From Salinimicrobium marinum (GTDB lineage: Bacteria; Bacteroidota; Bacteroidia; Flavobacteriales; Flavobacteriaceae): a stretch of DNA of 64,000 nucleotides. Made by a program: the position numbers and the translations under genes. The stretch covers positions 186,001 to 250,000 of the forward strand of contig NZ_BMXB01000002.1 of assembly GCF_014651535.1 (NCBI RefSeq). The letters are read 5' to 3'. The notes beneath the pieces were generated by a model. It had not been told where the DNA came from. It did not search any database and was given only the letters and a program-made list of their open reading frames with translations. This document shows positions 36,595 to 45,054 of the stretch, one piece after another (position 1 is the stretch's first letter; each line of letters begins with the position of its first letter).

Positions 36595-36968
36595 AAACAA
36601 AAGCAAACAATAAGAAATACAATGCGATAAAAGCACTGTTGAAGAATCGTGATGAAGGACTGCAGCCTATCCCTGGCTGCCGGAAAAACCTAAAGCAGAT
36701 TAGGTTTACTGTAGAGGATCATGAAGACTACCTAATGAGGATCCGAGCATTGCTGGAAGTCTGTGTGTTTGCATTGGAAGGACAGGGAAGTTTCTGTTCA
36801 AAGAAGTTCACCCATATTACAAAAGACGCCACAGTGAACCTGGTTCTGGAAATGGCCATTGACCTGCTACCTACTGACCAAATGGTTTGTATGGACCGTA
36901 TCAAAGAAATAATATTTCAAGAATTTGGTGATAATCTCAACAACTCTGGAGAGAAACAAGCCAGATAA
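36591..36968 (+). CDS. Hypothetical protein linked to the HEPN-like gene
   Basis: A 125-residue protein of no family known to me. The start is basic (KTKANNKKYNAIKALLKN), and the rest is predicted helical with Cys at several positions. Its ATG overlaps the stop of the HEPN-like gene (ATGA), so the two are co-translated and probably work together. Another small gene follows after 19 bp. Confidence 0.6.
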   Translation: MKTKANNKKYNAIKALLKNRDEGLQPIPGCRKNLKQIRFTVEDHEDYLMRIRALLEVCVFALEGQGSFCSKKFTHITKDATVNLVLEMAIDLLPTDQMVCMDRIKEIIFQEFGDNLNNSGEKQAR

Positions 36969-36987
36969 AATTCTAAAACCAATTAAA

Positions 36988-37328
36988 ATGAAAAATAAAC
37001 ATTTGGTCAAAAAACTCCATGAGCTTAAAGCCACGCATATAGAAATGATCGACCCTAAACAAGGGATCAATATGACCTGTGGGTTGGCTTCAAATTACTC
37101 AGAACTGGTCAACCTTATTGCCATCTGCTCAAAACCTCAAAGAAAGCCCTTGATGGCCTTCATGTTTCAGAAGAACCCTATATCACCGATCCGGAATATA
37201 ACATTGCAGATGTCATTGGCATTGTTATAAAATTACTTCCATTTGCTGAAATGAAATTTATTGACGAAGTGGTAAGCTTCCTGAATGAAAAAGTTGATAC
37301 TGATGTTCGTTCAGGAAGGGGGTTGTGA
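36988..37328 (+). pseudogene. Small hypothetical gene split by a one-base frameshift
   Basis: The frame from the ATG at 36988 runs to about YSELVNLIAICSK, then drifts into an unlikely sequence. From the AAAA tract at 37131-37134 the next frame continues sensibly: SKKALDGLHVSEEPYI, then IADVIGIVIKLLPFAEMKFI and DEVVSFLNEKVDTDV, to a TGA at 37326. One A missing from a five-A run would restore a protein of about 113 residues. The gene may be truly broken, prone to slippage, or affected by an assembly error. No function is recognised; it follows the HEPN-like operon. Confidence 0.55.
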
Positions 37329-37337
37329 AATCAGTCC

Positions 37338-37466
37338 GTGGAATTTCTGGTTAAGGATGTTCCCTATGTAGTCTCACCAGTGTCAGCAAAATGGATCTTC
37401 CCTGATCCCACTGTTGATTTTTTAGTACCTAAAAAATCAACAGTGGGTACTCCGGAAGGTTATTGA
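37338..37466 (+). CDS. Possible small ORF spanning a perfect palindrome
   Basis: In the frame of the preceding broken gene, after its TGA, a GTG-started frame of 42 codons reads EFLVKDVPYVVSPVSAKWIF and on to GTPEGY before TGA. The composition looks protein-like. The DNA for its second half includes a 19-bp perfect inverted repeat, so the frame may instead be chance. It could also be the tail of the preceding gene read past a stop. Low confidence. Confidence 0.25.
   Translation: MEFLVKDVPYVVSPVSAKWIFPDPTVDFLVPKKSTVGTPEGY
37407..37447. repeat. Perfect 19-bp inverted repeat with 3-nt loop
   Basis: The left arm 37407-37425 (CCCACTGTTGATTTTTTAG) and right arm 37429-37447 are exact reverse complements around TAC. 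It lies between the convergent ends of the HEPN-side genes and the AbiEii gene. No T-run follows the stem on either strand, so it is not a standard terminator. Confidence 0.85.
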
Positions 37467-37478
37467 TCACATTTTTCA

Positions 37479-38135
37479 TCAGAGATCTGTTTTCCGCATA
37501 TAATCGGAGACAATGCCCTGGATATCATCTTTATTGAATTCCCAATATTTTCCCATTAAACAGATAGGATCGAAATCATTATCCGCTTCCGTAAACTCAG
37601 TAAAATTTTATAGTATTAGCTCTTTATCGTGACTATAAGGATACCGTATTTCGTGCAGTTGTAACATTTGTTCCATATTATATGAGTCAAAAAGCGCATG
37701 CAGGTCCCAAAAGTCTTTCTTACGTCCTCCACGTTGTACGACATCCACTTTCATAGCGATAATTTCTTCCAGGGTAGCCATACGTATCGTGTCTTCTACG
37801 AGTGCTGGTTGAATGAAGGTATCGGTATAGAAAATATCTAATTTGATAGCTTTAGCGGCATTTTCTCCAATAAAATAGCATTTTCCCATTGCTGGCTGCA
37901 TCGACAGGTGATACACATACTGAAAGTTCACCTCTAGATAATCGGTAATTACATCGAAATCAATGGTGCCGTACTCAATATCGCTAAAAAGATCAATATC
38001 GACCGACTGCCGATGACCGATCTGCAGGCTCAATGCAGTGCCACCAACCAATCTGAACATACTGAATTCCTTCGCAGCCAGAAGATTAATCAGACTGTCA
38101 CGAAGCAAATGATTCACTGTATTGTAATAAAGCAT
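37479..38135 (-). pseudogene. AbiEii/AbiGii-type nucleotidyltransferase toxin with in-frame stop
   Basis: The protein has the family signatures FRLVGGTALSLQIGHRQSVD with DIDLF, and QRGGRKKDFWDLHALFDS. A TAA at 37608-37610 stops it after 175 residues at HDKELIL. The same frame continues past the stop with NFTEFTEADNDFDPICLMGK and YWEFNKDDIQGI to a TGA at 37479, matching the usual C-terminal region of the family. A single codon change thus removes the last 43 residues. The antitoxin gene is intact 8 bp upstream. AbiE systems are abortive-infection toxin-antitoxin pairs; loss of the C-terminus may inactivate the toxin. Confidence 0.8.
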
Positions 38136-38143
38136 CTTTGGTG

Positions 38144-38626
38144 CTATTTGATTGAAACAGTATATGGTTTTCTCGGAATTGAACCTAATATGGTATTTAC
38201 TTTTTGCCTGCCATAAAAGCGAAGGATTTCGTTCTTCTCTGTTTCATTTCCACGCTCGAAAACCCTTCTTATCACTGCCTTACTTTGCTTCTGCCAATCG
38301 ATCTGATCTATATCGGTATCCCAAAACAATGATTTTCTAAGTAAGGATAAATTTGGTTTTTTTGATTCAAGCTTTTCTTTTTCCTTATCTATCTCGTAAT
38401 AAGTCTGTAAGATTGCCAACGTACCTTCTTCCAAACCTAGTTTATCCTCAATTTTTAGTGCTAGGGCTGTATTAAGGTTTCTTTTCCCATTGGTAATGGC
38501 GTTCAAGGTTTGCGGATGTTCTTGTATAGATATAGCGAAAGGGCGCTGTTTTATAGAACGTTTTTTCAGTTCACGTTTTATAACAATTCCCGGGTGAATG
38601 CCCTTATATTTTAAGAAGTTATCCAT
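38144..38626 (-). CDS. HigA-like HTH antitoxin paired with the AbiEii toxin
   Basis: A 160-residue protein. The N-terminal part, GIHPGIVIKRELKKRSIKQ followed by QTLNAITNGKRNLNTALALK, is a HigA-type helix-turn-helix. The C-terminal part, LFWDTDIDQIDWQKQSKAVI with ILRFYG, resembles the DUF6922-like domain found in antitoxins beside AbiEii toxins in Bacteroidota. It precedes the toxin by 8 bp in the same operon. Its own upstream region has GTAAA-type repeats (minus-strand GTAAATAGTGTAAAC near 38660-38680) that might be its binding site. No frame damage is seen. Confidence 0.75.
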   Translation of the reverse strand: MDNFLKYKGIHPGIVIKRELKKRSIKQRPFAISIQEHPQTLNAITNGKRNLNTALALKIEDKLGLEEGTLAILQTYYEIDKEKEKLESKKPNLSLLRKSLFWDTDIDQIDWQKQSKAVIRRVFERGNETEKNEILRFYGRQKVNTILGSIPRKPYTVSIK

Positions 38627-38829
38627 TATGTAAATATAAGCAATTTTGTTTACACTATTTACCAGCTTCCTAATTGGACAATTTTTTCCCTGACAACTTA
38701 ATATTTAAAAATGTTGGCAGTTAAACAAGAATTAGAAACATTTACTTTTTTTACCCGGTGCATTTTCCTTTGATTACTTCGAGCTATTTCTAATTGAAAA
38801 AATACAACGGCCGAAAAGAAAAACTACTG

Positions 38830-39211
38830 CCTTTGTTTTTACTTCTTTCAGAGCCGTCTGCATTACCTTTTGATGTGGCCCTACATATCAAGATTTGAAA
38901 TTAGGAAGGCCTTATAAAAAGCGGAGCGCAGCAAAGCGGCTTTATCCAGGCCGCTAATTTCAAATCCTGTTCCTTGAACATCAAAAGGTAAGGCGTCTGA
39001 AACCAGGTGCAAATACTGAGTTTCGGATAACGCTACTTTTGAAACGAAATTTTCTTCTTGGTGCCGAACAGCGGGTTGAAGTCAAAAAAAGTCTTTCGTT
39101 CATTCTTCTACACGAAATTATTGATCTTTTTTGGCTCGTGTCCAAGACCTTTCTAGCGAACCACTTTTCCTGAAACGGAGCTTTTGCGGAGTGCATGAAA
39201 ATGGGGTGAAA
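38830..39211 (+). repeat. Dispersed palindromic repeat, copy 1 (full length)
   Basis: About 380 bp with no credible gene, alike to copies at 43062, 54918 (inverted), 60471 and 61101. Its left part is a nested quasi-palindrome. Outer arms TTACCTTTTGATGT at 38863-38876 and its exact complement at 38978-38991 enclose GATTTGAAATTAG at 38892-38904 and its complement at 38954-38966. A second stem pairs the CAAAAAA region near 39085 with TTTTTTGGCTC near 39128. The right end is a CCRCTTTTCCTGAAACGGAG module with GCTTTTGCGG. Short frames inside it are not consistent between copies. Confidence 0.8.
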
Positions 39212-39383
39212 GTTCATTTAACCTGATTCTGCGTTGATTAACCAGTTTTAGTCGAAAATACTATTCTTGTTTTCTTTTAAAGTCAACTTTTCATTGAAAT
39301 AAAATTCTGAATAACAAAACCTACTACAATTGTAAAAACAAGATTTAAAAGTACATTTGATTTCTAAAACTTTTAGAGATTAG

Positions 39384-40520
39384 ATGAGAGAAGTTGATTT
39401 AATAACAATAGCAGGGATAATCTCCACCTTTATTGCCTTACTTTTAGCCGTTTTTATTTCTTCTGTTGAATCCAAAAATAAGATCAGCAACAAACTTTTT
39501 GCCTCCTTTTTAGTGCTCAATGCCCTGGAATTCAGCAGTTGGTTTATGTACCTTTTTTTTGACACACCTAATAATTTGCTGCATAATCTGCTGATAGCAA
39601 AAGATTTATTGGCTTATTTACCAATGCCAATATTTTATTTATACATATTATCTGTTTGTTTTTCCGATTTCAGAATAAAATGGAAACACCTATGGCATGT
39701 TCTACCATATTTAATTGCAAATCTAATATTGATACCGAGGTTTTATTTGAGCAACACAAATCAAAAATTAGAACTTTTTGCGGATTACAACAATATTCCC
39801 GAAATAATTTTTTTTCATATTTCACTTCACCTTCAAGCAATAATCTATCTAACAGCCGGCTTCATTGTTTTAAATAAAGCCAAAAATATATTTTTAGAAA
39901 ATTATTCCAGTAATACGATACAAACCTATAAATGGCTGTTTCAGCTTTTACTATTTACTTCATTACTGTATGGCGTAGCATTAATCAAGAATACTTTAAA
40001 GTATATTGGGGAAGGTGATGTTTTCAAAATTGCCCAGACTATTGTTGCTTTATTTGTTTTAGGCATTGTGTGCTGGTATGTTTTGAAAGCCTTACGCTAT
40101 CCCAATCTATTTAGCGGGGTAGATTCTAAAATATCCTTAGCCCATAACTTAGTTGATGTAGATAAAAGTGAGAACTATAAACTTTACAACAACGAAATTC
40201 AGCGGTTAAAACATTATATGGCAACAGAAAAACCTTATTTAAACCCGTCTTTATCTCTTAAAAATTTAGCTGAGCAGATGGAAATGAATTCAAGGGATCT
40301 ATCCATTTTAATCAATCAGAACTTAAACCAACATTTTTTCGATTTTATAAATGATTATCGCATCCGGGAAGCCATGGACATCTTAGCAAACCCGGTAAAA
40401 AAAGAAGAAACCATCCTAGAAATTTTATATGAAGTTGGTTTTAATTCTAAATCTTCCTTTAATACTGCTTTCAAAAAACATACAGGAAAGACACCGACCG
40501 AATTTAGGAAATCAACTTAA
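39384..40520 (+). CDS. Membrane-bound AraC-family transcriptional regulator
   Basis: A 378-residue protein with about seven hydrophobic segments in the first 235 residues and an AraC DNA-binding domain at the C-terminus. NPSLSLKNLAEQMEMNSRDL is the first helix-turn-helix. ILEILYEVGFNSKSSFNTAF with KKHTGKTPTEFRK is the second, with the family signature. It likely senses a signal at the membrane and controls the receptor gene 140 bp downstream, where three copies of AAAGTCGAAC lie. The start is an ATG right after a full dispersed repeat region. Confidence 0.85.
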   Translation: MREVDLITIAGIISTFIALLLAVFISSVESKNKISNKLFASFLVLNALEFSSWFMYLFFDTPNNLLHNLLIAKDLLAYLPMPIFYLYILSVCFSDFRIKWKHLWHVLPYLIANLILIPRFYLSNTNQKLELFADYNNIPEIIFFHISLHLQAIIYLTAGFIVLNKAKNIFLENYSSNTIQTYKWLFQLLLFTSLLYGVALIKNTLKYIGEGDVFKIAQTIVALFVLGIVCWYVLKALRYPNLFSGVDSKISLAHNLVDVDKSENYKLYNNEIQRLKHYMATEKPYLNPSLSLKNLAEQMEMNSRDLSILINQNLNQHFFDFINDYRIREAMDILANPVKKEETILEILYEVGFNSKSSFNTAFKKHTGKTPTEFRKST

Positions 40521-40537
40521 TATCAGGACGTTGTCTT

Positions 40538-40599
40538 AAAGTCGAACGTCTTTAATATAAAGTCGAACTCATTATTCTTCTAAAAATGCGTTCGACTTT
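40538..40599 (+). promoter_or_regulatory. Repeated AAAGTCGAAC sites before the receptor gene
   Basis: Direct copies of AAAGTCGAAC at 40538-40547 and 40559-40568 are spaced 21 bp start to start, two helical turns. An inverted copy, GTTCGACTTT, is at 40590-40599. They lie 60-120 bp before the ATG at 40661. This is the pattern expected for an AraC-type activator binding one helix face. Confidence 0.55.
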
Positions 40600-40660
40600 C
40601 TGTTATCGGTCATCTAAAATACATTCCTATCGCACTTTTGTTTCATCAAAATGAAATAAG

Positions 40661-43051
40661 ATGAAAACTAAAATGAGAACACTTGCCTTTTCAATTCTTC
40701 TGCTCTTTCCAGCTATTATTTATGCCCAGTCAATTTCTGGAAAAGTGATGGACGTAACAGAAAATAGCGCTATTCCCTTCGCAAATGTGATCTTGACCAG
40801 GGAAGATAATCAAAGTACAACAGGCACAACAACCGATGAAAATGGTTTTTTTATAGTAAAAGTAATTTCGGGGACTTACAACCTTACCATAAGCTTTATT
40901 GGGTATAAAAGTATCGCAAAGACTGTTTCAGTAGAAGAAGATGTCAATTTAGGAACAATCATTTTGCAGGAAAGTGCACAATCCTTAAATGAAATTGTTC
41001 TTAAATCAGAAAAAAGACTGATAGAGCGAAAGATTGATAGACTGGTTTTTAATGTGGATAAAAGTATAGCATCAACCGGGGGAAATGGATTGGATGTTTT
41101 AAAAATCACTCCTAGGGTTCAGGTTCAAAACGGATCATTTGAAATTCTTGGAAAGGGTGCAACCCAAGTCATGATCAATGATAGAATTTCCCCCTTGCAA
41201 GGTGATGAACTGGCTAGTTTTCTAAGTGGGATTTCTGCTAGTGATATCCAAAAAATAGAAGTAATTACAAATCCACCCGCAAAATATGAAGCAACCGGGA
41301 ATGGAGGCTTAATCAACATAATTTTGAAAAAGGGAGTTCAGGATTCCTGGAGAAATTCAACCATCCTTTCCTACAATCAAAACCAATACAGTTTTGCATC
41401 TATCAGTAACAACTTCTTTTACAACAAAGATAAAATATCTTTTTCTGGAAGTTTGAATGCGACCAAAGGAGGTGTTGAAAATCTAGAGGGCTTATTAATT
41501 GATTATCCCACAAACAACTGGGATATCGCTGTGGACTCAGAATTAGGAAAAGACCAGCTTTCCGGACGCTTCTTAATGGATTATGCTATTTCTGAAAAAA
41601 TAACTATGGGGCTGCAATACCTGGGCAATACTTCAAAACCCAATATAACAGGCACAACAACTTCTTCAATATTTGATAATGATAATAATTTAGAAAGAAC
41701 CCTGGTAAACCAAGGAGATAATGATGTGGATAACAATAATCACAGCTTGAATTTCCATGCTATTACCCAGTTAGATACTTTAGGAAAAAGTATTTCTTTC
41801 GACGCAGATTATTTTATATTCAATTCCGAGAATAGCCGCGACTTCATTACAGAACAATTCAATAATTCCGGTACTTCCCAGGGTATAAATTCCGCAGCCT
41901 TAAATATTGCGAATCAGGAAATAGAAAATTTCAGCTCAAAAATTGATGTGGAATTTCCTGGAAAAAAAATTAATCTATCCTACGGAATAAAAGCAAGTTT
42001 TACACGAACGAAAAGTGATGCACTATATTATGACAAACTATCTGGATACGAAATCCTAGATCCGCAGAGGTCCAATGAATTTGATTACCAGGAAGATGTG
42101 CTGGCTGGCTATATATCCGGAAATGCTACCCTAAGTAGAAACCTAAATGTCCAATTTGGTTTGCGATTGGAAGATACCAGAACTAAAGGGATCAATGCGG
42201 AGGTGAGTGAGGAAACAGTCAACAAATACCTAAAACTATTCCCGACCATTTATTTCTCCTATACCAACAACGATGATAATGACTTTTCCTTGTCCTACGG
42301 GAGAAGAATCAACAGACCAAATTTTAGAAACCTAAACCCATTTCGTTTTTATATAAATGCCAGTAGCTACAGTGTTGGGAACCCGTTCTTACAGCCTTCA
42401 TTTTCAGATAATCTTGAGTTCAATCATTTGTACAAAAGGAAACTGAACTCCAGTATCTTTTTAAGCATTATAACTGATGGTTCCGGAACTGTTTTCACTT
42501 CGGATGCAGAAAATCAAACACAGATAATTACCAGGGAAAACTATTTTAAACAATACAATTACGGAATAACGGAAAGCTATTCGTTCAATAATATCAAATG
42601 GTTTAAAAGTGACAACAGTATCAACCTTTTAGGGTATTACACTAAATTTACGAAAAGTTTTGGTGCCGAACCTAAAAACGGCGTTCAGTTTTACCTGACA
42701 TCGAACAATACATTTTCGTTAAGTGATAAGACCAGGCTTCAACTAAATTCTTATTATAGTTCGCAGCACAACAGGGGGTTATTCAGTGTGGGCGAGATGT
42801 TTGATTTGTCTCTTGGGTTACAGCATAGCTTTAGTGGTAGCCTTCAATTGTCTATATTATTGAGCGATGTTTTTAACACAGCAAGTTTGAACAATTATGT
42901 ATCTACCGTAAACGGGATTGAACAAATTTACAGGCAGAATGAAAGTTCTAGAAATCTGAGAGTCTCACTATCCTATGATTTTGGAAACAAAAAAGTAAAC
43001 GTGAAAAACAGGAACTTTGGGAACGATGAGGAACAAAAGAGAAGTAATTGA
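40661..43051 (+). CDS. Outer-membrane beta-barrel receptor (TonB-receptor-like, with carboxypeptidase-regulatory N-domain)
   Basis: A 796-residue protein. It has a signal peptide (KMRTLAFSILLLFPAIIYAQ), then a carboxypeptidase-regulatory-like domain, SISGKVMDVTENSAIPFANV to YNLTISFIGYKSIAKT. A plug domain follows with IQKIEVITNPPAKYEATGNG and GLINIILKKG. The C-terminal 550 residues form a beta-barrel of the outer-membrane barrel-3 type. No TonB box is obvious. An upstream AraC regulator and repeated operator-like sites suggest regulated expression. The ligand is unknown. Confidence 0.85.
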   Translation: MKTKMRTLAFSILLLFPAIIYAQSISGKVMDVTENSAIPFANVILTREDNQSTTGTTTDENGFFIVKVISGTYNLTISFIGYKSIAKTVSVEEDVNLGTIILQESAQSLNEIVLKSEKRLIERKIDRLVFNVDKSIASTGGNGLDVLKITPRVQVQNGSFEILGKGATQVMINDRISPLQGDELASFLSGISASDIQKIEVITNPPAKYEATGNGGLINIILKKGVQDSWRNSTILSYNQNQYSFASISNNFFYNKDKISFSGSLNATKGGVENLEGLLIDYPTNNWDIAVDSELGKDQLSGRFLMDYAISEKITMGLQYLGNTSKPNITGTTTSSIFDNDNNLERTLVNQGDNDVDNNNHSLNFHAITQLDTLGKSISFDADYFIFNSENSRDFITEQFNNSGTSQGINSAALNIANQEIENFSSKIDVEFPGKKINLSYGIKASFTRTKSDALYYDKLSGYEILDPQRSNEFDYQEDVLAGYISGNATLSRNLNVQFGLRLEDTRTKGINAEVSEETVNKYLKLFPTIYFSYTNNDDNDFSLSYGRRINRPNFRNLNPFRFYINASSYSVGNPFLQPSFSDNLEFNHLYKRKLNSSIFLSIITDGSGTVFTSDAENQTQIITRENYFKQYNYGITESYSFNNIKWFKSDNSINLLGYYTKFTKSFGAEPKNGVQFYLTSNNTFSLSDKTRLQLNSYYSSQHNRGLFSVGEMFDLSLGLQHSFSGSLQLSILLSDVFNTASLNNYVSTVNGIEQIYRQNESSRNLRVSLSYDFGNKKVNVKNRNFGNDEEQKRSN

Positions 43052-43061
43052 ACAACTGCTT

Positions 43062-43330
43062 AATGCAGGTTGCTAATTTCGAATCCTGTTCCTTTGAACA
43101 TAAAAAGGCAAGGCGTCTGAAACCAGGTGCAAATCCTGAGTTTCGGATAATGCTGCTTCTGAAAACAAAAGTTTGTTCCTGGTTCCAAACAGCGGACTCG
43201 GGGCAAAAAAGTCTTTCGTTCATTCTTCTATACCAAATTATGGATCTTTTTTGGCTCGTGTCCAAGACCTTTCTTGCAAACCGCTTATTCTGAAACGGAG
43301 CTTTTGCGGAGTGGAAGGGAATGGTGTGAA
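43062..43330 (+). repeat. Dispersed palindromic repeat, copy 2 (left part missing)
   Basis: About 270 bp beginning 11 bp after the receptor stop codon. It starts in the middle of the first palindrome (TGCAGGTTGCTAATTTCGAATC) and runs to the right end GCTTTTGCGGAGTGGAAGGG. The shared blocks include GGCGTCTGAAACCAGGTGCA, GTCTTTCGTTCATTCTTCTA and GGCTCGTGTCCAAGACCTTT. About 150 bp at the left end are absent. Confidence 0.8.
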
Positions 43331-43436
43331 CGGCATGGGGAAATTCAGTGATTGTAAATGTCCTAGAATTTGTTGGGTTGAGCGTATTTTAGGAATATTT
43401 TATCACTTTTTCAATTGTCCAACTAGAAGGTCAGAG

Positions 43437-43471
43437 AAAAAAAAAGCCTTCTATATTTAAAATACAAAAGG
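43437..43471 (-). terminator. Intrinsic terminator for the ECF sigma/DUF4097 operon
   Basis: On the minus strand a stem GGC/GCC of about 13 bp with two mismatches, at 43445-43471, is followed by eight T. It stands 25 bp after the stop of the DUF4097 gene at 43496. Confidence 0.65.
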
Positions 43472-43495
43472 CCATATTTTAAACATAAATTCCTG

Positions 43496-44191
43496 TTATC
43501 CCTTGCGCATATAAATATTCCCAGAAATGGTTTCAAGTTTTGCCCTTTCCCCTCCATTGTTAACAGCGCCCGAGACTTTTGTGGTCATTGCGTTTTCCTT
43601 GCTATTTTGGGTCGTAGAGATATCAAGGTCAGAATATATAGTCCCGGTAAGGGTTTGTGCCTCAATATTGGCTTTGTCCATAGTGACATCCAGGTTACCG
43701 CTAATGGTTTTTAATACCAGCTCACCATGGTATTGTTTTAGCTCTACGCCCCCCGCTATTAAATCGGTTTCCAGTTTTCCTGAAAAGCTTTCTGAAAATA
43801 CGTTACCGGTAATGCTCTTTACCTTAAGCTTACAATTCTTGGGGACATAGACCACATAACTTATTTCGGTTTTACTATTGCAATTATTGATTACCGTATT
43901 TTCCTTTTGTTCAAAATAATTCCCAAAGTCAGAAAATATATTGATTCCCTCCGAAGATTCCTTGGACTTTAAACTGTAGGCACTATTTCCCTCGCCATTA
44001 TCCACATATACACTGGCATTTACCTTTACTTCCTGTTTGTCCCATTGAACAACTGTGATTTCGCCTGCGAATTTTAAATTCAAGCTGATTTGCTGCTCCG
44101 GGGTAACACGGAAGTTTTCTTCTACGTTTAGCTGTCCATAGGTAGCGGTAACAAATAGTACAATAAAAGGTAATAAGACTAGATTTTTCAT
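43496..44191 (-). CDS. DUF4097-type beta-strand repeat protein, secreted
   Basis: A 231-residue protein with a signal peptide (KNLVLLPFIVLFVTATYGQ). It then has repeated short beta-strands with the pattern LKVKSITGNVFSESFSGKLE, VELKQYHGELVLKTISGNLD and KLETISGNIYMRKG. This is the DUF4097-type parallel beta-helix-like fold. It is the last gene of a four-gene minus-strand operon behind an ECF sigma factor and anti-sigma factor. It is probably a periplasmic or surface product of that regulon. It resembles its upstream neighbour in fold and in the NIYMRKG/NIYLRKK end. Confidence 0.75.
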   Translation of the reverse strand: MKNLVLLPFIVLFVTATYGQLNVEENFRVTPEQQISLNLKFAGEITVVQWDKQEVKVNASVYVDNGEGNSAYSLKSKESSEGINIFSDFGNYFEQKENTVINNCNSKTEISYVVYVPKNCKLKVKSITGNVFSESFSGKLETDLIAGGVELKQYHGELVLKTISGNLDVTMDKANIEAQTLTGTIYSDLDISTTQNSKENAMTTKVSGAVNNGGERAKLETISGNIYMRKG

Positions 44192-44221
44192 AATTGTTGT
44201 TTTTTGATTGATGAATGGTTT

Positions 44222-45034
44222 TTACTTTTTTCGTAGATAAATATTGCCCACAGAAGCTTTCAATGAAATTTTGACTCCTCCATTGTTTATGTTGCCTGAA
44301 ATGGATTTATTGCCGCCTATGGCCTTTAGCCCATCTTCCCTTGGTTTCACAAGATCGAAATTTGAGTATACCGACCCCATGGTAGATTTAAGTTCTATGG
44401 TGGCTTTGGTGTTGGAAGGAAGGCTAACGTCGATCATTCCGGTAGAGGAACTTACAGAGATGGGCGCACCCTGGTCAACACTGGTAAAAACAGCATCAAT
44501 ATTTCCTGTAGCACTGTGTGCCGTAACCGGGCCTGTCACATTGTTGAGTTTAATAAAGCCCACATTGGTGTTTATTTCAAGCTCATTGGTTAAGCCCTCT
44601 ACACTTGCGCTGCCCAAGGTACCGCAATCTATCTTTAAGGAAACTGAAGGGGGTATTGTTATAGTAAGGCCCTTACGGTTATAAAAGGATTTTAGATCGA
44701 TAAGGCGCAAGACTTCGCCATTCTGTTCCAGGTACATTCCCGTTCCGGTATTGTCTTCCCCACCAGCATATATAGGGGTGAGGCCTTTCGCTTTTTCGTC
44801 GGCTTTTTCATTGCTTTCTTTCCATTCTGGTTCTAATTCTTCTACGTCTCCGCAATTGCTGCAGCCTTCTTTAATGATGATTTCATTAGATGTACTCTTT
44901 TTCAGGAAAATAGAGGTACCAGTTTCAATCTCTATCCTGGAGATACCGCTCAGGGATTTTTTGAATTCTTTTTGTGCATTTGCCAATAAGCTTGTTAGCA
45001 TAAATGCCAGGCATAAGATGGATGTTCGTTTCAT
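44222..45034 (-). CDS. DUF4097-type beta-strand repeat protein, secreted
   Basis: A 270-residue protein with a signal peptide (SILCLAFMLTSLLANAQ). GISRIEIETGTSIFLKKSTS opens the mature part, followed by a CSNCGD pair of Cys and a Glu/Lys-rich loop. Beta-strand repeats such as LKIDCGTLGSASVEGLTNEL and ASVGNIYLRKK follow. It lies between the anti-sigma gene and the second DUF4097 gene, 20-30 bp from each. It may sense or buffer a surface stress, but no function is established. Confidence 0.75.
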   Translation of the reverse strand: MKRTSILCLAFMLTSLLANAQKEFKKSLSGISRIEIETGTSIFLKKSTSNEIIIKEGCSNCGDVEELEPEWKESNEKADEKAKGLTPIYAGGEDNTGTGMYLEQNGEVLRLIDLKSFYNRKGLTITIPPSVSLKIDCGTLGSASVEGLTNELEINTNVGFIKLNNVTGPVTAHSATGNIDAVFTSVDQGAPISVSSSTGMIDVSLPSNTKATIELKSTMGSVYSNFDLVKPREDGLKAIGGNKSISGNINNGGVKISLKASVGNIYLRKK

Positions 45035-45054
45035 TGTTTTCGATTTTTGATTGA

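Noticed and set aside
37407-37447. Palindrome as a simple rho-independent terminator
   Set aside because: No T-run follows the stem on either strand, and the A/T part is at the loop side of the arms.
38981-39217. Minus-strand reading frame of 78 codons inside repeat copy 1, with alike frames in copies 2 and 3
   Set aside because: The frames resemble each other only because the DNA is repeated. Starts and ends differ, copies 4 and 5 do not keep them, and the sequence is explained by its palindromic structure.
43071-43090. TTCGAATCC in repeat copy 2, like a tRNA T-loop
   Set aside because: No acceptor, D or anticodon arm is present, and the other copies read TTTCAAATCC at this place.
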